A stretch of 64,000 bases of DNA from positions 1 through 64,000 of the forward strand of contig NZ_VSST01000049.1 of the NCBI RefSeq assembly GCF_019402665.1, read 5' to 3'. Positions 26,892-34,861 of the stretch are shown here, piece after piece. Position 1 is the first letter of the stretch. Every line of letters begins with the position of its first letter. The translations under genes and the position numbers were made by a program. The notes below the pieces were generated by a model. That model was not told where the DNA came from. It did not search any database and saw only the letters and a list, made by a program, of their open reading frames with translations. This DNA comes from Bradyrhizobium canariense (lineage in GTDB: Bacteria > Pseudomonadota > Alphaproteobacteria > Rhizobiales > Xanthobacteraceae).

Positions 26892-26914
26892 ATGCCCGGG
26901 CTTGTCCCGGGCAT
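26892..26914. repeat. Short palindrome after hisS
   Basis: ATGCCCGGG (26892-26900) and CCCGGGCAT (26906-26914) with a 5-base loop, 18 bp after the hisS stop, with no T tract. It may serve as a transcript 3' end or be a minimal repeat copy. Confidence 0.7.
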
Positions 26915-26973
26915 CCACCTCCTGTTTGATGACGACCGTCAATGGCCGGTGTGCGGCCCAAGGGAGAGAAAAA

Positions 26974-27177
26974 ATGCCTGAGATCACTGTCAGCATGGCC
27001 GTGGGCCGCACCGACGAGCAGAAGGCCGGCATGATGCGCGACATCACCCAGGCGCTGGTGAAGAATCTCGGCGTCGATGCCGACGCCGTCGTCATCCAGA
27101 TCAACGAAGCCCCGCTCGCCCATAAGATGAAGGGCGGCAAGACGTTCGTGGAGCGCGCGGCGGCTGCGAAGAAGTAG
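26974..27177 (+). CDS. 4-oxalocrotonate tautomerase family protein
   Basis: 67 residues, the usual size of these hexameric enzymes. After Met removal the N-terminal proline (MPEITVSM) is the catalytic general base; a family arginine (GRTDEQK) is near position 11. Substrate not inferable; no catechol pathway genes nearby. AGGGAG lies 7-12 bases upstream of this ATG, favouring it over an upstream in-frame start at 26902. Confidence 0.88.
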   Translation: MPEITVSMAVGRTDEQKAGMMRDITQALVKNLGVDADAVVIQINEAPLAHKMKGGKTFVERAAAAKK

Positions 27178-27203
27178 CCATCGCTGTAGCTGCAAACGCA
27201 ACT

Positions 27204-27363
27204 GTCGTCCTGGCCTAGTGCGCAATTGCGCACGGGGGCCAGGACCCATTACCCCAAGCGGCAGTTGTTGCAGCAGGTCGAGTTCAGACCGCGCATAAAA
27301 GTGTTGTGTCGGGGTAATGGGTCCTGGATCGGCGCTCGCTTTGCTCGCTTGTCCAGGACGACG
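27204..27363. repeat. Long palindromic repeat of the GTCGTCCTGG type, with GCAATTGC core
   Basis: Left arm GTCGTCCTGGCC, an inner hairpin GTGCGCAATTGCGCAC, then CCAGGACCCATTACCCC; right arm GGGGTAATGGGTCCTGG, a GGCGCTCGCTTTGCTCGC-type inner hairpin, then TCCAGGACGAC. The outer arms pair over about 160 bp. It occupies almost the whole gap between the tautomerase and thioesterase genes. Confidence 0.88.
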
Positions 27364-27374
27364 GGGGAGGCCCC

Positions 27375-27770
27375 ATGGACGCACGCGACTTCATCAAGGC
27401 CGGCATGAGCGCCGAGCGCACGCTGGTGGTGCCGGTGGAGCGCACGGTCGGGCATTTCGTGCCCGGCATGCCGATGGTCTATGCGACGCCGATGATGATT
27501 CTGGAAATGGAGATGACGTCGGGCGATGCGATCCGTAGCGTCCTTCAGCCCGGCTGGGTCACCGTCGGCACCGAGGTCGACATCCGCCATCTTGCAGCAG
27601 CTCTCGTCGGTGCGACGGTGCGGACTACCGCGAAGGTGGTCGCGGTCGAGCGCCGCGTCATCCGCTTCGAGGTCGAGGCCTTCGAGGGCTCGCGAAAACT
27701 CGGCGAAGGCCGCCACGCGCGCGGGCTCATTAATGTCGCGATGTTCAACAAGCGGCTGGGGACGAGCTAG
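27375..27770 (+). CDS. Hotdog-fold thioesterase, FlK-like
   Basis: 131 residues. Resembles the fluoroacetyl-CoA thioesterase (FlK) family: the proposed Thr-Glu-His triad can be matched to Thr in YATPMMILEME, Glu in the same helix, and His in VDIRHLAA. The likely substrate is an acyl-CoA; nothing in the neighbourhood specifies it. Bounded by palindromic repeats on both sides. Confidence 0.8.
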   Translation: MDARDFIKAGMSAERTLVVPVERTVGHFVPGMPMVYATPMMILEMEMTSGDAIRSVLQPGWVTVGTEVDIRHLAAALVGATVRTTAKVVAVERRVIRFEVEAFEGSRKLGEGRHARGLINVAMFNKRLGTS

Positions 27771-27786
27771 GAGCCGCTTGCTCCGC

Positions 27787-27893
27787 CCTCATCCTGAGGA
27801 GACCGCGCCGCGGTCGTCTCGAAGGATCGCCACAGGCGAGAGCCGGGCCTGCATGGTTCGAGACGGCGCTTCGCGCCTCCTCACCATGAGGGG
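27787..27893. repeat. Palindromic repeat of the CTCATCCTGAGGAG type
   Basis: Begins CCTCATCCTGAGGAG, with TCTCGAAGGAT, and ends with GGTTCGAGACGGCGC and CACCATGAGGGG. Sits between two convergent genes (thioesterase and proC), 9 bp before the proC stop. Copies at 30633 and 44378. Confidence 0.85.
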
Positions 27894-27902
27894 ATAGCTT
27901 CC

Positions 27903-28727
27903 TTACTTCGCCAATTCCTTCGACCGTTTCGTCGCCGCCGCGATCGCACGGATCATCAGATCGCGCAGGCCGGGCTCGCCCATCAGCACGCCGAGTGCCG
28001 CAGCCGTGGTGCCGCCGGGCGAGGTGACGTTCTGGCGCAGCGTGCCGGAGGCAAGCTCCGACTGGTGGAGAAGTTCACCGGAGCCGGCGACGGTTTCGCG
28101 CGCGAGTTTTGTCGCGAGCGCCTCGGGCAATCCCGCCTCGACACCGGCGCGCGCGAGCTCTTCGGCCAGCAGAAACACATAGGCCGGGCCCGAGCCGGAC
28201 ACCGCGGTCACCGCGTCCATCAGGCTCTCATCGTCGACCCATTCGACCGAGCCGGTGGCGCGTAGCAGCGCATCGGCCACCGCGCGTTGCTGTGCGCTGA
28301 CATTGTTCGCGGCGACAGCCACCGTGATGCCGCGACCGATCGCGGCCGGTGTGTTCGGCATCGCGCGCACCACCGCGCCGCCGCAGACCTCCTCGAGGGA
28401 GGCGATCGTGGTTCCCGCCATGATCGACACCACCGCGGTCTTATCGGAGACGAATGGCTTCAGCTTGGCGCCGGCCTCGCGGAACATCTGCGGCTTCACC
28501 GCGACCACGAGCGTCTCGACCTGGCCCGCCGTCGTCACGTCGGGATTGAGCGCAACCCCCTTGGCGGCAAGTGCGGTGATCTCGGCCGAGATGTGAGGAT
28601 CAATCACCGCGACGCGGCGCGGGTCGAGCCCACCCGAAAGCCATCCGGTCAGCATCGCGCCGCCCATCTTGCCGGCGCCGGCGAGCAGGATGGTGCCGGT
28701 GATGTTTTGGAGAGTGCTGTTCGCCAT
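27903..28727 (-). CDS. proC: Pyrroline-5-carboxylate reductase
   Basis: 274 residues from ATG 28727 (GTG 28739 also in frame). Last step of proline synthesis: reduces 1-pyrroline-5-carboxylate with NAD(P)H. The N-terminal Rossmann motif is GAGKMGGAM; VVAVKP and AMPNTPAAIG are cofactor-domain signatures; SGSGPAYVF and TSPGGTT belong to the P5CR signature in the C-terminal helical domain. On the same strand as the YbjN gene upstream, separated by a repeat. Confidence 0.96.
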   Translation of the reverse strand: MANSTLQNITGTILLAGAGKMGGAMLTGWLSGGLDPRRVAVIDPHISAEITALAAKGVALNPDVTTAGQVETLVVAVKPQMFREAGAKLKPFVSDKTAVVSIMAGTTIASLEEVCGGAVVRAMPNTPAAIGRGITVAVAANNVSAQQRAVADALLRATGSVEWVDDESLMDAVTAVSGSGPAYVFLLAEELARAGVEAGLPEALATKLARETVAGSGELLHQSELASGTLRQNVTSPGGTTAAALGVLMGEPGLRDLMIRAIAAATKRSKELAK

Positions 28728-28743
28728 CGCTGTCGCCACCGCC

Positions 28744-28888
28744 GTCGTCCTGGCCTAGTGTGCAATTGCGCACGGGGGGCCAGGACCCATTACCACGGCT
28801 GGTTCTAGTGGAAGGATGGCAGGGCAACAAGCATCGCGAGACACGGAGAGACCTCGCGATATGGGTCCTGGCTTTCGCCAGGACGACG
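28744..28888. repeat. Long palindromic repeat of the GTCGTCCTGG type, second copy with GCAATTGC core
   Basis: Left arm GTCGTCCTGGCC, core hairpin TGCAATTGCGCAC, then CCAGGACCCATTACCA; right arm ATGGGTCCTGGC, TTTCGCCAGGACGAC. The left half is nearly identical to the copy at 27204, the right half differs. Located between proC and the YbjN gene. Confidence 0.88.
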
Positions 28889-28930
28889 ATGGAGAAAGCT
28901 GGGCTCGCTCGCCGCCTCAGGAGAGCGCGC

Positions 28931-29431
28931 TTAAGCCTCGCCCACCGTGTCGAACATGGCCGCGTCCATGGCTTCCGCCGTGGACTTGCCGGCCCACACC
29001 ACGAACTGGAACGCCGGGAAATAGCGTTCGCAGGCGTGGATGGCGCCGGCGAGCATGGCTTCGCACTGGCCGGTGGAGGCGATGAGCCCGCCCGGCAGCA
29101 CCAGGGCCTGCCGGTGCATGATCATGCCGGTGGTGGTCCACAGGTCGAAGTGCCCGACCCACAGCTGCTCGTTGACCGCGGCGACGAGCCGCTGGACCTC
29201 AGATCGCCGCGCAACCGGAATCTTCATGTCGAATGCGCAGGCCAGATGCAGCGCCTCGATCTCGCCCATCCAGGTGAAGGAGATCTGGTAGTCGGTCCAT
29301 TGTCCCTTGGAGACAATCGTGAGTTCGTCTTCGCCGGAGCGTTCGAACGGCCAGTTATTGCTGGCAGCGATATCCTCGACCACCGCGAGCGGATGGTTTT
29401 TGGAATCGATAGTGCCTTCGAGCAGGGACAT
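28931..29431 (-). CDS. YbjN domain protein
   Basis: 166 residues. The YbjN fold resembles type III secretion chaperones; E. coli YbjN affects stress tolerance and motility, but its activity is unknown. Visible features: DIAASNNWPFERSGEDELTI, a central FDMKIP and a long C-terminal amphipathic helix. ATG 29431 starts just after an AAGAGG-like site. Upstream of proC on the same strand. Confidence 0.82.
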   Translation of the reverse strand: MSLLEGTIDSKNHPLAVVEDIAASNNWPFERSGEDELTIVSKGQWTDYQISFTWMGEIEALHLACAFDMKIPVARRSEVQRLVAAVNEQLWVGHFDLWTTTGMIMHRQALVLPGGLIASTGQCEAMLAGAIHACERYFPAFQFVVWAGKSTAEAMDAAMFDTVGEA

Positions 29432-29821
29432 GCCGTCTCGACCTCTTGCCTTTTTGTTGTCTTTGATACGCACGCGGTTGGTCCGGCGCGCGCTCCCTTA
29501 AATTTGCTAAGGCGATCCGTTCGGATCAGCGCGGGCTTGTCGCGGATCAACTGATGTGATTTGCGGAATCTGCGCAACTGGCTGCCGAGTCCGTCCACAA
29601 GTCAGGACTCGTTCGTCCACAGCTCATCTCGGCCACAATTATTAACGGGAAGAACAAATCGGAATCGGATTCGGCGGCCGCCCCCGATCGTTAATTCCGC
29701 GGCGTGCCCCCTGGACCGCCTTCGCGGTATGGGACCATGCGATTTTCCCATGCGGAACCCGCTTGCCGCGGCCCCGAACCGGCGTCATATTTCGGTCAGG
29801 CCGTTCATTCCGGACGGCCGA
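29432..29821. other. Intergenic region upstream of the ribH2 riboswitch
   Basis: 390 bp between the divergent YbjN gene and the FMN riboswitch. It must hold the promoters of both. Two TCCACA half-sites (GTCCACAAG and GTCCACAGC near 29595 and 29615) and a TTATTAACGG segment were seen. No open frame with a plausible start or codon pattern was found. Confidence 0.5.
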
Positions 29822-29975
29822 TGTTCTCAGGGCGGGGTGAAAGTCCCCACCGGCGGTAAGGGCCGTAAGGCCCAAGCCCGCGAGCGCCTTCCTCAAAGCC
29901 TGTTGCTGCGGGGAAGGGTCAGCAGATTCGGTGCAACTCCGAAGCCGACGGTTAAAGTCCGGATGAAAGAGAACG
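29822..29975 (+). ncRNA. FMN riboswitch (RFN element)
   Basis: The conserved blocks occur in order: TGTTCTCAGGGCGGGGTGAA at the start, CCCCACCGGCGGTAAG, AGCCCGCGAGCG, GGTCAGCAGATTCGGTG, CCGAAGCCGACGGTTAAAG and TCCGGATGAAAGAGAACG, which closes the P1 stem with the first block. This is a complete FMN aptamer upstream of ribH2. FMN binding is expected to lower expression. Confidence 0.97.
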
Positions 29976-29983
29976 GTCGGTGG

Positions 29984-30010
29984 CAGACGCATCGCAGGAT
30001 GCGGCTGTTT
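29984..30010 (+). promoter_or_regulatory. Candidate expression-platform hairpin of the FMN riboswitch
   Basis: CAGACGCATC (29984-29993) and GATGCGGCTG (29998-30007) form a 10-bp stem with one mismatch and a GCAG loop, followed by TTTGTCGTT. It lies 9 bp after the aptamer and could act as a weak intrinsic terminator; control of ribosome access at GAGGA near 30043 is an alternative. Confidence 0.5.
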
Positions 30011-30054
30011 GTCGTTCCGTGTGCCCTGATTCTGGTCCTTAACTGAGGAAAGCC

Positions 30055-30618
30055 ATGAATCAGATGTTGCAAGATCCCCAAGCCGAAACCTCCCAACCAA
30101 CCCAAACGCCACCGCCGGTTCCACAGGACCCGGCGCCCGACCACCCGCGCTTCGCGAAACCGCAGCGGGTGGCCTTCGTGCAGGCCTGCTGGCACCGCGA
30201 CGTGGTCGAGGAGGCCCGTATCGCCTTCGTGAAGGAGGCAGAAGCGCGCCACCTCAATCATGTCGACGTGTTCGAGGTGCCGGGCTCGTTCGAGATCCCG
30301 CTGCATGCGCAGATCCTCGCCAAGACGCGGCGCTACACCGCGATCGTCGCGGCCGGCCTCGTCGTCGACGGCGGCATCTACCGCCATGAATTCGTCGCCG
30401 ACACCGTGATCAAGGCGTTGATGGACGTGCAGCTGCGTACCGAGGTGCCCGTGTTCTCCGCGGTGCTGACGCCGCAGCAATTCCACGAGACCGAGGTGCA
30501 CTACGATTTCTTCCGCAGGCATTTTGCGATCAAGGGCGTCGAAGTGGCGGCCGCCTGTGCGGAGACATTGCTCGGGCTCGAACGCCTGCGCGGCCAGGTC
30601 GCCGCGGGAATCGTGTAA
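30055..30618 (+). CDS. ribH2: 6,7-dimethyl-8-ribityllumazine synthase, type II
   Basis: 187 residues. Condenses 5-amino-6-ribitylaminouracil with 3,4-dihydroxybutanone phosphate, the step before riboflavin synthase. The sequence (AFVQACWHRDVVEEARIAF, VPGSFEIPL, GGIYRHEFVADTVI) matches the decameric type II enzymes of Rhizobiales such as Brucella RibH2 rather than the icosahedral type I. The N-terminus carries a Pro/Gln-rich 35-residue extension. Controlled by the FMN riboswitch just upstream; no other rib gene follows. Confidence 0.95.
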   Translation: MNQMLQDPQAETSQPTQTPPPVPQDPAPDHPRFAKPQRVAFVQACWHRDVVEEARIAFVKEAEARHLNHVDVFEVPGSFEIPLHAQILAKTRRYTAIVAAGLVVDGGIYRHEFVADTVIKALMDVQLRTEVPVFSAVLTPQQFHETEVHYDFFRRHFAIKGVEVAAACAETLLGLERLRGQVAAGIV

Positions 30619-30632
30619 CGCCGCGCAACGAC

Positions 30633-30680
30633 CATCCCTCATCCCGAGGGGCGCGAAGCGCGTCCCGAAGGATGAGGGGT
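30633..30680. repeat. Short palindromic repeat after ribH2
   Basis: CCATCCCTCATCCCGAGG and the inner hairpin GGCGCGAAGCGCGTC, mirrored by GAAGGATGAGGGGTG. A compact version of the CTCATCCTGAGGAG repeat, lying between the convergent ribH2 and ATP-grasp genes. Confidence 0.8.
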
Positions 30681-30694
30681 GATCGCAGCCGTCA

Positions 30695-31729
30695 TCACCC
30701 CAATGACACGCCCGCTTTGGCGCGGCTGATTCCGAGCGCCAGGATGCGCTGCAGGAGAGCCGGATATTTCAGCCCGTCATGTAGAGCGGCCGTGGCGAAT
30801 TCCTGGCTCTTGGCGATCTCGGGATTTGGATTGGCTTCGATGAAATACGGCGTGCCGTCGGCGGTGAGACGAAAATCGATACGCGCGTAGCCGTCGAGGC
30901 CAAGCACCCGGTAGATGCGTTTCGCGGCCCGCTGGATCCTGGCGGTCACTTCCGGCGCCAGATCCTTCGCAGGCCCGTCGACGATGCCGACCTTCTCCTG
31001 ATAGTCGGTGTCGTGCTTGGCTTTCTCCGTGGCGATGTGCCGTGACGAGCGGCCGCCCATGCTGCCGAATTTCAACTCCCAGACCGGCAGGACTCGTAAG
31101 CGGTTGTTGCCGAGCACGCCGACGTAAAGCTCTCGTCCTTCGATGAACTGCTCGGCGATGGCGGCGGATTCGACCCGTTCGTGGATGAAGGCGACCCGCT
31201 CGGCCAGCTTCTCGTCGGTGTCGACGATCGATGCTTGCGAGATGCCGAACGAGCCATCCATGTTCAGGCTCTTGACGATCAGCGGCAGCGCAAGACGCGT
31301 CGGGCGTTTCACCTTGCGGCGCATCGGGAAGACGGCAAAGGCCGGCGCGGCGATCCGGCGGTGATGCACCAGCGTCTTGGACAGATCCTTGCCGCGGGCC
31401 AGGGTCAGGCCGCGCGGATTGCACCCGGTATAAGGGACCTTCATCAGCTCGAGATAGCTCGCGATGTGCTGGTCGAAGGCGACGTTGTTGTGGAATTCCT
31501 CCAGCAGCGTGAAAACCACGTGCGGCTTGAACTCCTCGATCGCCTCGCGCACCGGCTTGATTTCCTCCTGCGCGCCGAGCGGTCGAACCTCATGGCCGGC
31601 TGCGCGCAAGGTGCTCACCACGTCGTATTCGGTTTTCCACGCATTGATTTCCTGCGCGGTGTGCCCGTCGCTGGAGTCCGGCGGCACGAAGTCCGGATGC
31701 ATGAGCACCAGAATGCGCAGACGTCTCAT
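30695..31729 (-). CDS. ATP-grasp ligase, D-Ala-D-Ala ligase-like
   Basis: 344 residues from ATG 31729, chosen because it overlaps the upstream stop as ATGA. The ATP-grasp core is visible: PLIVKSLNMDGSFGISQ (nucleotide lysine and flexible loop), EQFIEGRELYVGVLG, and the metal-binding FIEANPNPEIA near the C-terminus. It joins carboxylate and amine groups via an acyl-phosphate. The N-terminal part (LVLMHPDFVPP) differs from true Ddl and no mur genes are near, so cell wall D-Ala-D-Ala synthesis is not implied. Partner is the coupled metallopeptidase. Confidence 0.85.
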   Translation of the reverse strand: MRRLRILVLMHPDFVPPDSSDGHTAQEINAWKTEYDVVSTLRAAGHEVRPLGAQEEIKPVREAIEEFKPHVVFTLLEEFHNNVAFDQHIASYLELMKVPYTGCNPRGLTLARGKDLSKTLVHHRRIAAPAFAVFPMRRKVKRPTRLALPLIVKSLNMDGSFGISQASIVDTDEKLAERVAFIHERVESAAIAEQFIEGRELYVGVLGNNRLRVLPVWELKFGSMGGRSSRHIATEKAKHDTDYQEKVGIVDGPAKDLAPEVTARIQRAAKRIYRVLGLDGYARIDFRLTADGTPYFIEANPNPEIAKSQEFATAALHDGLKYPALLQRILALGISRAKAGVSLG

Positions 31730-32754
31730 AGCGCGATCCATTTTCGTCGAGATGGGCCAAACATCGTGTGCATCGTCTTGGCGGTCACGAGGACGATGAA
31801 GTCGAGAACGAGCTTCTGTTCAGGACCGACGGCGCGCAGGTCGAGCTCGCGGCAGCGGGAGATCATCTCGTCAAGCACGGCATCGAGCGTAAGCTGATTC
31901 TCGCCGGTCCATCGCGCGACCAATTGCCTGATCTGGGAGCGGTGGCGCCTGATCAGGGTCGAAGCCGGCTTTGAGCGGTGATGCCGCGGATCGGCCGAAA
32001 ACAGCCGGGAGAGATCGCGGTCGTAGGTCTTGGGAGGCGTGAAGGCGTAGAACGCCTGCTTCTTCTTGTAGTGCTCTTCCAGCGTTTGGCTGAGCCGACC
32101 CAGCGGATCGACACGCTCCCGCGTCGTGATCGGCGGCCGCTTGCCCGCAATCTCGCCCATCAGCTCGTCGACATATTCGAGCTTCTTCAGTGCCGGCCAA
32201 CCAGCGTATCGCGTCCGCCAGTTCGAACGGGGCCGTAGCCACACCGCAAACGTCTCGGCGAAATCCTCGTCCGGATGGCTCTGCGCGTACCAGAGCCGTA
32301 GATGCTGGACATAGCGCCGGCTGGCCGGATTGGGCCGGTAATAGCGCGGATAATGTTTCGACGACGGGCCGAACAGTTGCTGCCAGCGCCGGCGGCGCTG
32401 CAACTGGTAGCCGTGCTGTATGGCGTGGCCCGCTTCGTGACGGAGGATGGCCATGCATTCGCGCCAGGTTCCGCCCTCGACGTCGAACATCATCTTCTTC
32501 TCGAGCTTCATCAGGCGGGGATGAGCGAGATAGAACGGAATGGCGATGCCGGGAACGCCGCCCGGGCTGAACCATTCGCTCGACATCCAGGTGTGCGGCC
32601 GCAGCCGGATGCCGCGCTCCTCGAGCTCCTCGTACAGCGTGCTGACGCAATCCTCGAGCCAGGTGCCTTCGACCGTAACCCTCAGGCTGGAGAGGCGTTG
32701 CTTGAGCAACTCGTCATCCGACAGCTTCTCCCAGGCAAATTTCCGGCGTGGCAT
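31726..32754 (-). CDS. Putative zinc metallopeptidase coupled to the ATP-grasp ligase
   Basis: 342 residues, no signal peptide, so cytoplasmic. HEAGH (about residue 106) gives the two zinc histidines and catalytic glutamate; HPDEDFAETFAVWL, about 55 residues later, supplies a likely third ligand Glu, as in gluzincins and in the Peptidase_Mx-type putative zinc peptidases. The central RRRRWQQLFGPSSKHYPRYY is strongly basic and aromatic. First gene of a two-gene unit with the ATP-grasp ligase (4-bp overlap). Substrate unknown. Confidence 0.8.
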   Translation of the reverse strand: MPRRKFAWEKLSDDELLKQRLSSLRVTVEGTWLEDCVSTLYEELEERGIRLRPHTWMSSEWFSPGGVPGIAIPFYLAHPRLMKLEKKMMFDVEGGTWRECMAILRHEAGHAIQHGYQLQRRRRWQQLFGPSSKHYPRYYRPNPASRRYVQHLRLWYAQSHPDEDFAETFAVWLRPRSNWRTRYAGWPALKKLEYVDELMGEIAGKRPPITTRERVDPLGRLSQTLEEHYKKKQAFYAFTPPKTYDRDLSRLFSADPRHHRSKPASTLIRRHRSQIRQLVARWTGENQLTLDAVLDEMISRCRELDLRAVGPEQKLVLDFIVLVTAKTMHTMFGPSRRKWIAL

Positions 32755-32845
32755 CGGGCATCCAGAGGGCAGAGATGACTCGGGATTCGGATGATGTCAT
32801 GGGCGGTCGTTGGCAACAATGGGGAGCGGCGGCGCGTGAGGGAGC

Positions 32846-32962
32846 CGTAGGGTGGGTTAGGCGCAGCCGTAACCCGCCTCTTACTTTCCGCGGGGGTAGA
32901 AGTGGTGGGTTACGCCGAGCGGTCTGCGCTTCGCGCAGTCCGCAGGGCTAACCCACCCTACG
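32846..32962. repeat. Palindromic repeat of the CGTAGGGTGGGTTAG type
   Basis: CGTAGGGTGGGTTAGGCGC at the left end is mirrored by GCTAACCCACCCTACG at the right (ends 32962), with a nested GTGGGTTACGCC / TAACCCGCC pair. Located between prs and the metallopeptidase gene. A shorter copy is at 41463. Confidence 0.88.
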
Positions 32963-32974
32963 AGGTCAGCGTGC

Positions 32975-33928
32975 TCAGTCGAACAGGCTCGACACCGACT
33001 CTTCCGCGGCGGTGCGGGCGATCGCGTCGGAGATCAGGCTGGCGATCGGCAGCGTGCGGATGTTCGGGGCCTTGCTCACCGCCTCGGTCGGCAGGATTGA
33101 GTCGGTGATCACCAGTTCCTTCAGCCTGGAGTTCGTGATCCGGGCGGCCGCGCCGCCGGAGAGCACGCCGTGGGTAATGTAGGCGTAGACGTCCTTGGCG
33201 CCCTTGGCGATCAGCGCGTCGGCCGCGTTCACCAGCGTGCCGCCGGAGTCCACGATGTCGTCGATCAGGATGCAGGTGTAGCCGGCGACGTCGCCGATCA
33301 CGTTCATGACCTCGGATTCACCCGCCCTCTCGCGGCGCTTGTCGACGATCGCGAGCGGGGTGTTGATGCGCTTGGCGAGACCGCGTGCGCGCGCCACGCC
33401 GCCGACGTCGGGCGAGATCACCATCGTCCTGGAGAGGTCGAACTTGTCCTTGATGTCGCGCACCATCAGCGGCGCCGCGTAGAGGTTGTCGGTCGGGATG
33501 TCGAAGAAGCCTTGGATCTGGCCGGCATGCAGGTCGAGCGTCATGACGCGGTCGACGCCGGCCTGCGTGATCAAATTGGCGACGAGTTTAGCCGAGATCG
33601 GCGTGCGCGAACCCGATTTGCGGTCCTGCCGGGCGTAGCCGAAATAGGGCAGCACCGCAGTGATGCGGCGCGCCGAGGAGCGGCGCAGTGCGTCGGTGAT
33701 GATCAGCAATTCCATCAGATGGTCGTTCGCCGGGAACGAGGTCGACTGGATGACGAAGGCATCCGAGCCGCGCACGTTCTCCTGGATCTCGACGAAGATC
33801 TCCATGTCGGCGAAGCGCCGTACCACCGCCTTGGTCAGCGGCAGGTCGAGACCTTGCGCGATGGCCTGTGCGAGAGCCGGGTTGGAGTTGCCGGCGACGA
33901 GCTTGATGGAGCCGTTCTTGGCCGACAT
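32975..33928 (-). CDS. prs: Ribose-phosphate pyrophosphokinase
   Basis: 317 residues from ATG 33928, with GGGAGGA upstream; an in-frame upstream ATG at 33973 is less likely. Makes PRPP from ribose-5-phosphate and ATP for purine, pyrimidine, His and Trp synthesis. RRFADMEIFVEIQENVRG, YFGYARQDRK, the flexible-loop KRRERAGESEV and the PRPP loop LIDDIVDSGGTL are all present (class I PRPP synthetase). Confidence 0.97.
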   Translation of the reverse strand: MSAKNGSIKLVAGNSNPALAQAIAQGLDLPLTKAVVRRFADMEIFVEIQENVRGSDAFVIQSTSFPANDHLMELLIITDALRRSSARRITAVLPYFGYARQDRKSGSRTPISAKLVANLITQAGVDRVMTLDLHAGQIQGFFDIPTDNLYAAPLMVRDIKDKFDLSRTMVISPDVGGVARARGLAKRINTPLAIVDKRRERAGESEVMNVIGDVAGYTCILIDDIVDSGGTLVNAADALIAKGAKDVYAYITHGVLSGGAAARITNSRLKELVITDSILPTEAVSKAPNIRTLPIASLISDAIARTAAEESVSSLFD

Positions 33929-34121
33929 GGACGCTTCCTCCCGCGCTTTGCTGGACACGATGTTCAACATCAAACAATACCCACTGGAAGCACGGTTACG
34001 ACGGGCGAGGAAATATCAGGCCGGGGGCTGCAATGGCAACCCGGGACGCTACGTTTTCCCTGCGAAATCCCGAATCCGGCCAACGGTTTGGCCGGAAGTT
34101 GGGGCCGTGGTTTCGCGGGGG

Positions 34122-34748
34122 TTATCGCTCGGCATAGCCCAGCGCCGAGGCCGGCATCCCGGTCGCCGGAGCCTCCGGGATCACGCTCGCCACAGCCGGC
34201 CCGCGCAAGCCGGGAGCCGAGCCCGGCGCATCCGGCGTACCGTTGATCATGTTGGAAAGTCCGCTGAATCCGGCCTGGGCGATCTTCCGCAGCACGAGAT
34301 CGTCGGCAGCTCCCCAAGGATCCCGGGCAGCGTCGCGGCCGCCCTTGGCCGCCGTAGGTTCCTCGCCGGAAAGGCGCAGCGCCCGCTGCTGGTTGGCGTC
34401 GTAGACGTCCCAGACCCAGGCGATCACGGTCTTGCCGCGCACGATCTGGGCGGAGAGGTAGCTGCGCACGCGGTAGGCAGCCGTCCCCTCGCGGGAGACC
34501 ACGGACAGGCTGCGCAGCTTGGATTCGGTGTCGAGCACGCCGACCATGCGGTCGAACACTTGCGGCGGCGGCCCGTCGATCGATTCGAACGCGACTGTCG
34601 CTCCGGAGCCGGCGCTCGGCGCCATGGCGTAGGAGTTTGCGGCACCACCGCCACCGGCACAGCCGCCAAGCGCGGTCGCAGCCGTCAGCAGCATGACCGC
34701 CAGCACGCGCGAACCTGCGCGGCGCAAGATGAATGACGCGTCCCTCAT
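34122..34748 (-). CDS. Lipoprotein of unknown function
   Basis: 208 residues. Lipobox ALGGC (Cys near 30) after a hydrophobic stretch, so it is processed by Lgt and LspA, both encoded in this window. The mature part begins with Gly/Ala-rich linker, then a mixed domain with FESIDGPPPQVFDRMVG and VIAWVWDVYDANQQRALRLSGEE. No named family recognised. A TTAA-N6-TTAAC sequence lies just upstream of the start. Confidence 0.8.
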   Translation of the reverse strand: MRDASFILRRAGSRVLAVMLLTAATALGGCAGGGGAANSYAMAPSAGSGATVAFESIDGPPPQVFDRMVGVLDTESKLRSLSVVSREGTAAYRVRSYLSAQIVRGKTVIAWVWDVYDANQQRALRLSGEEPTAAKGGRDAARDPWGAADDLVLRKIAQAGFSGLSNMINGTPDAPGSAPGLRGPAVASVIPEAPATGMPASALGYAER

Positions 34749-34861
34749 TATGGAGGGCAGCGATATCGTTAAAACGCATTAACGTCTAGGGCGGGGGCGC
34801 CACAGCCCACTGTCATCGCGCGCAGGCATAGCCCCGGAATGACACGGGGTTGCCTTTGTGT

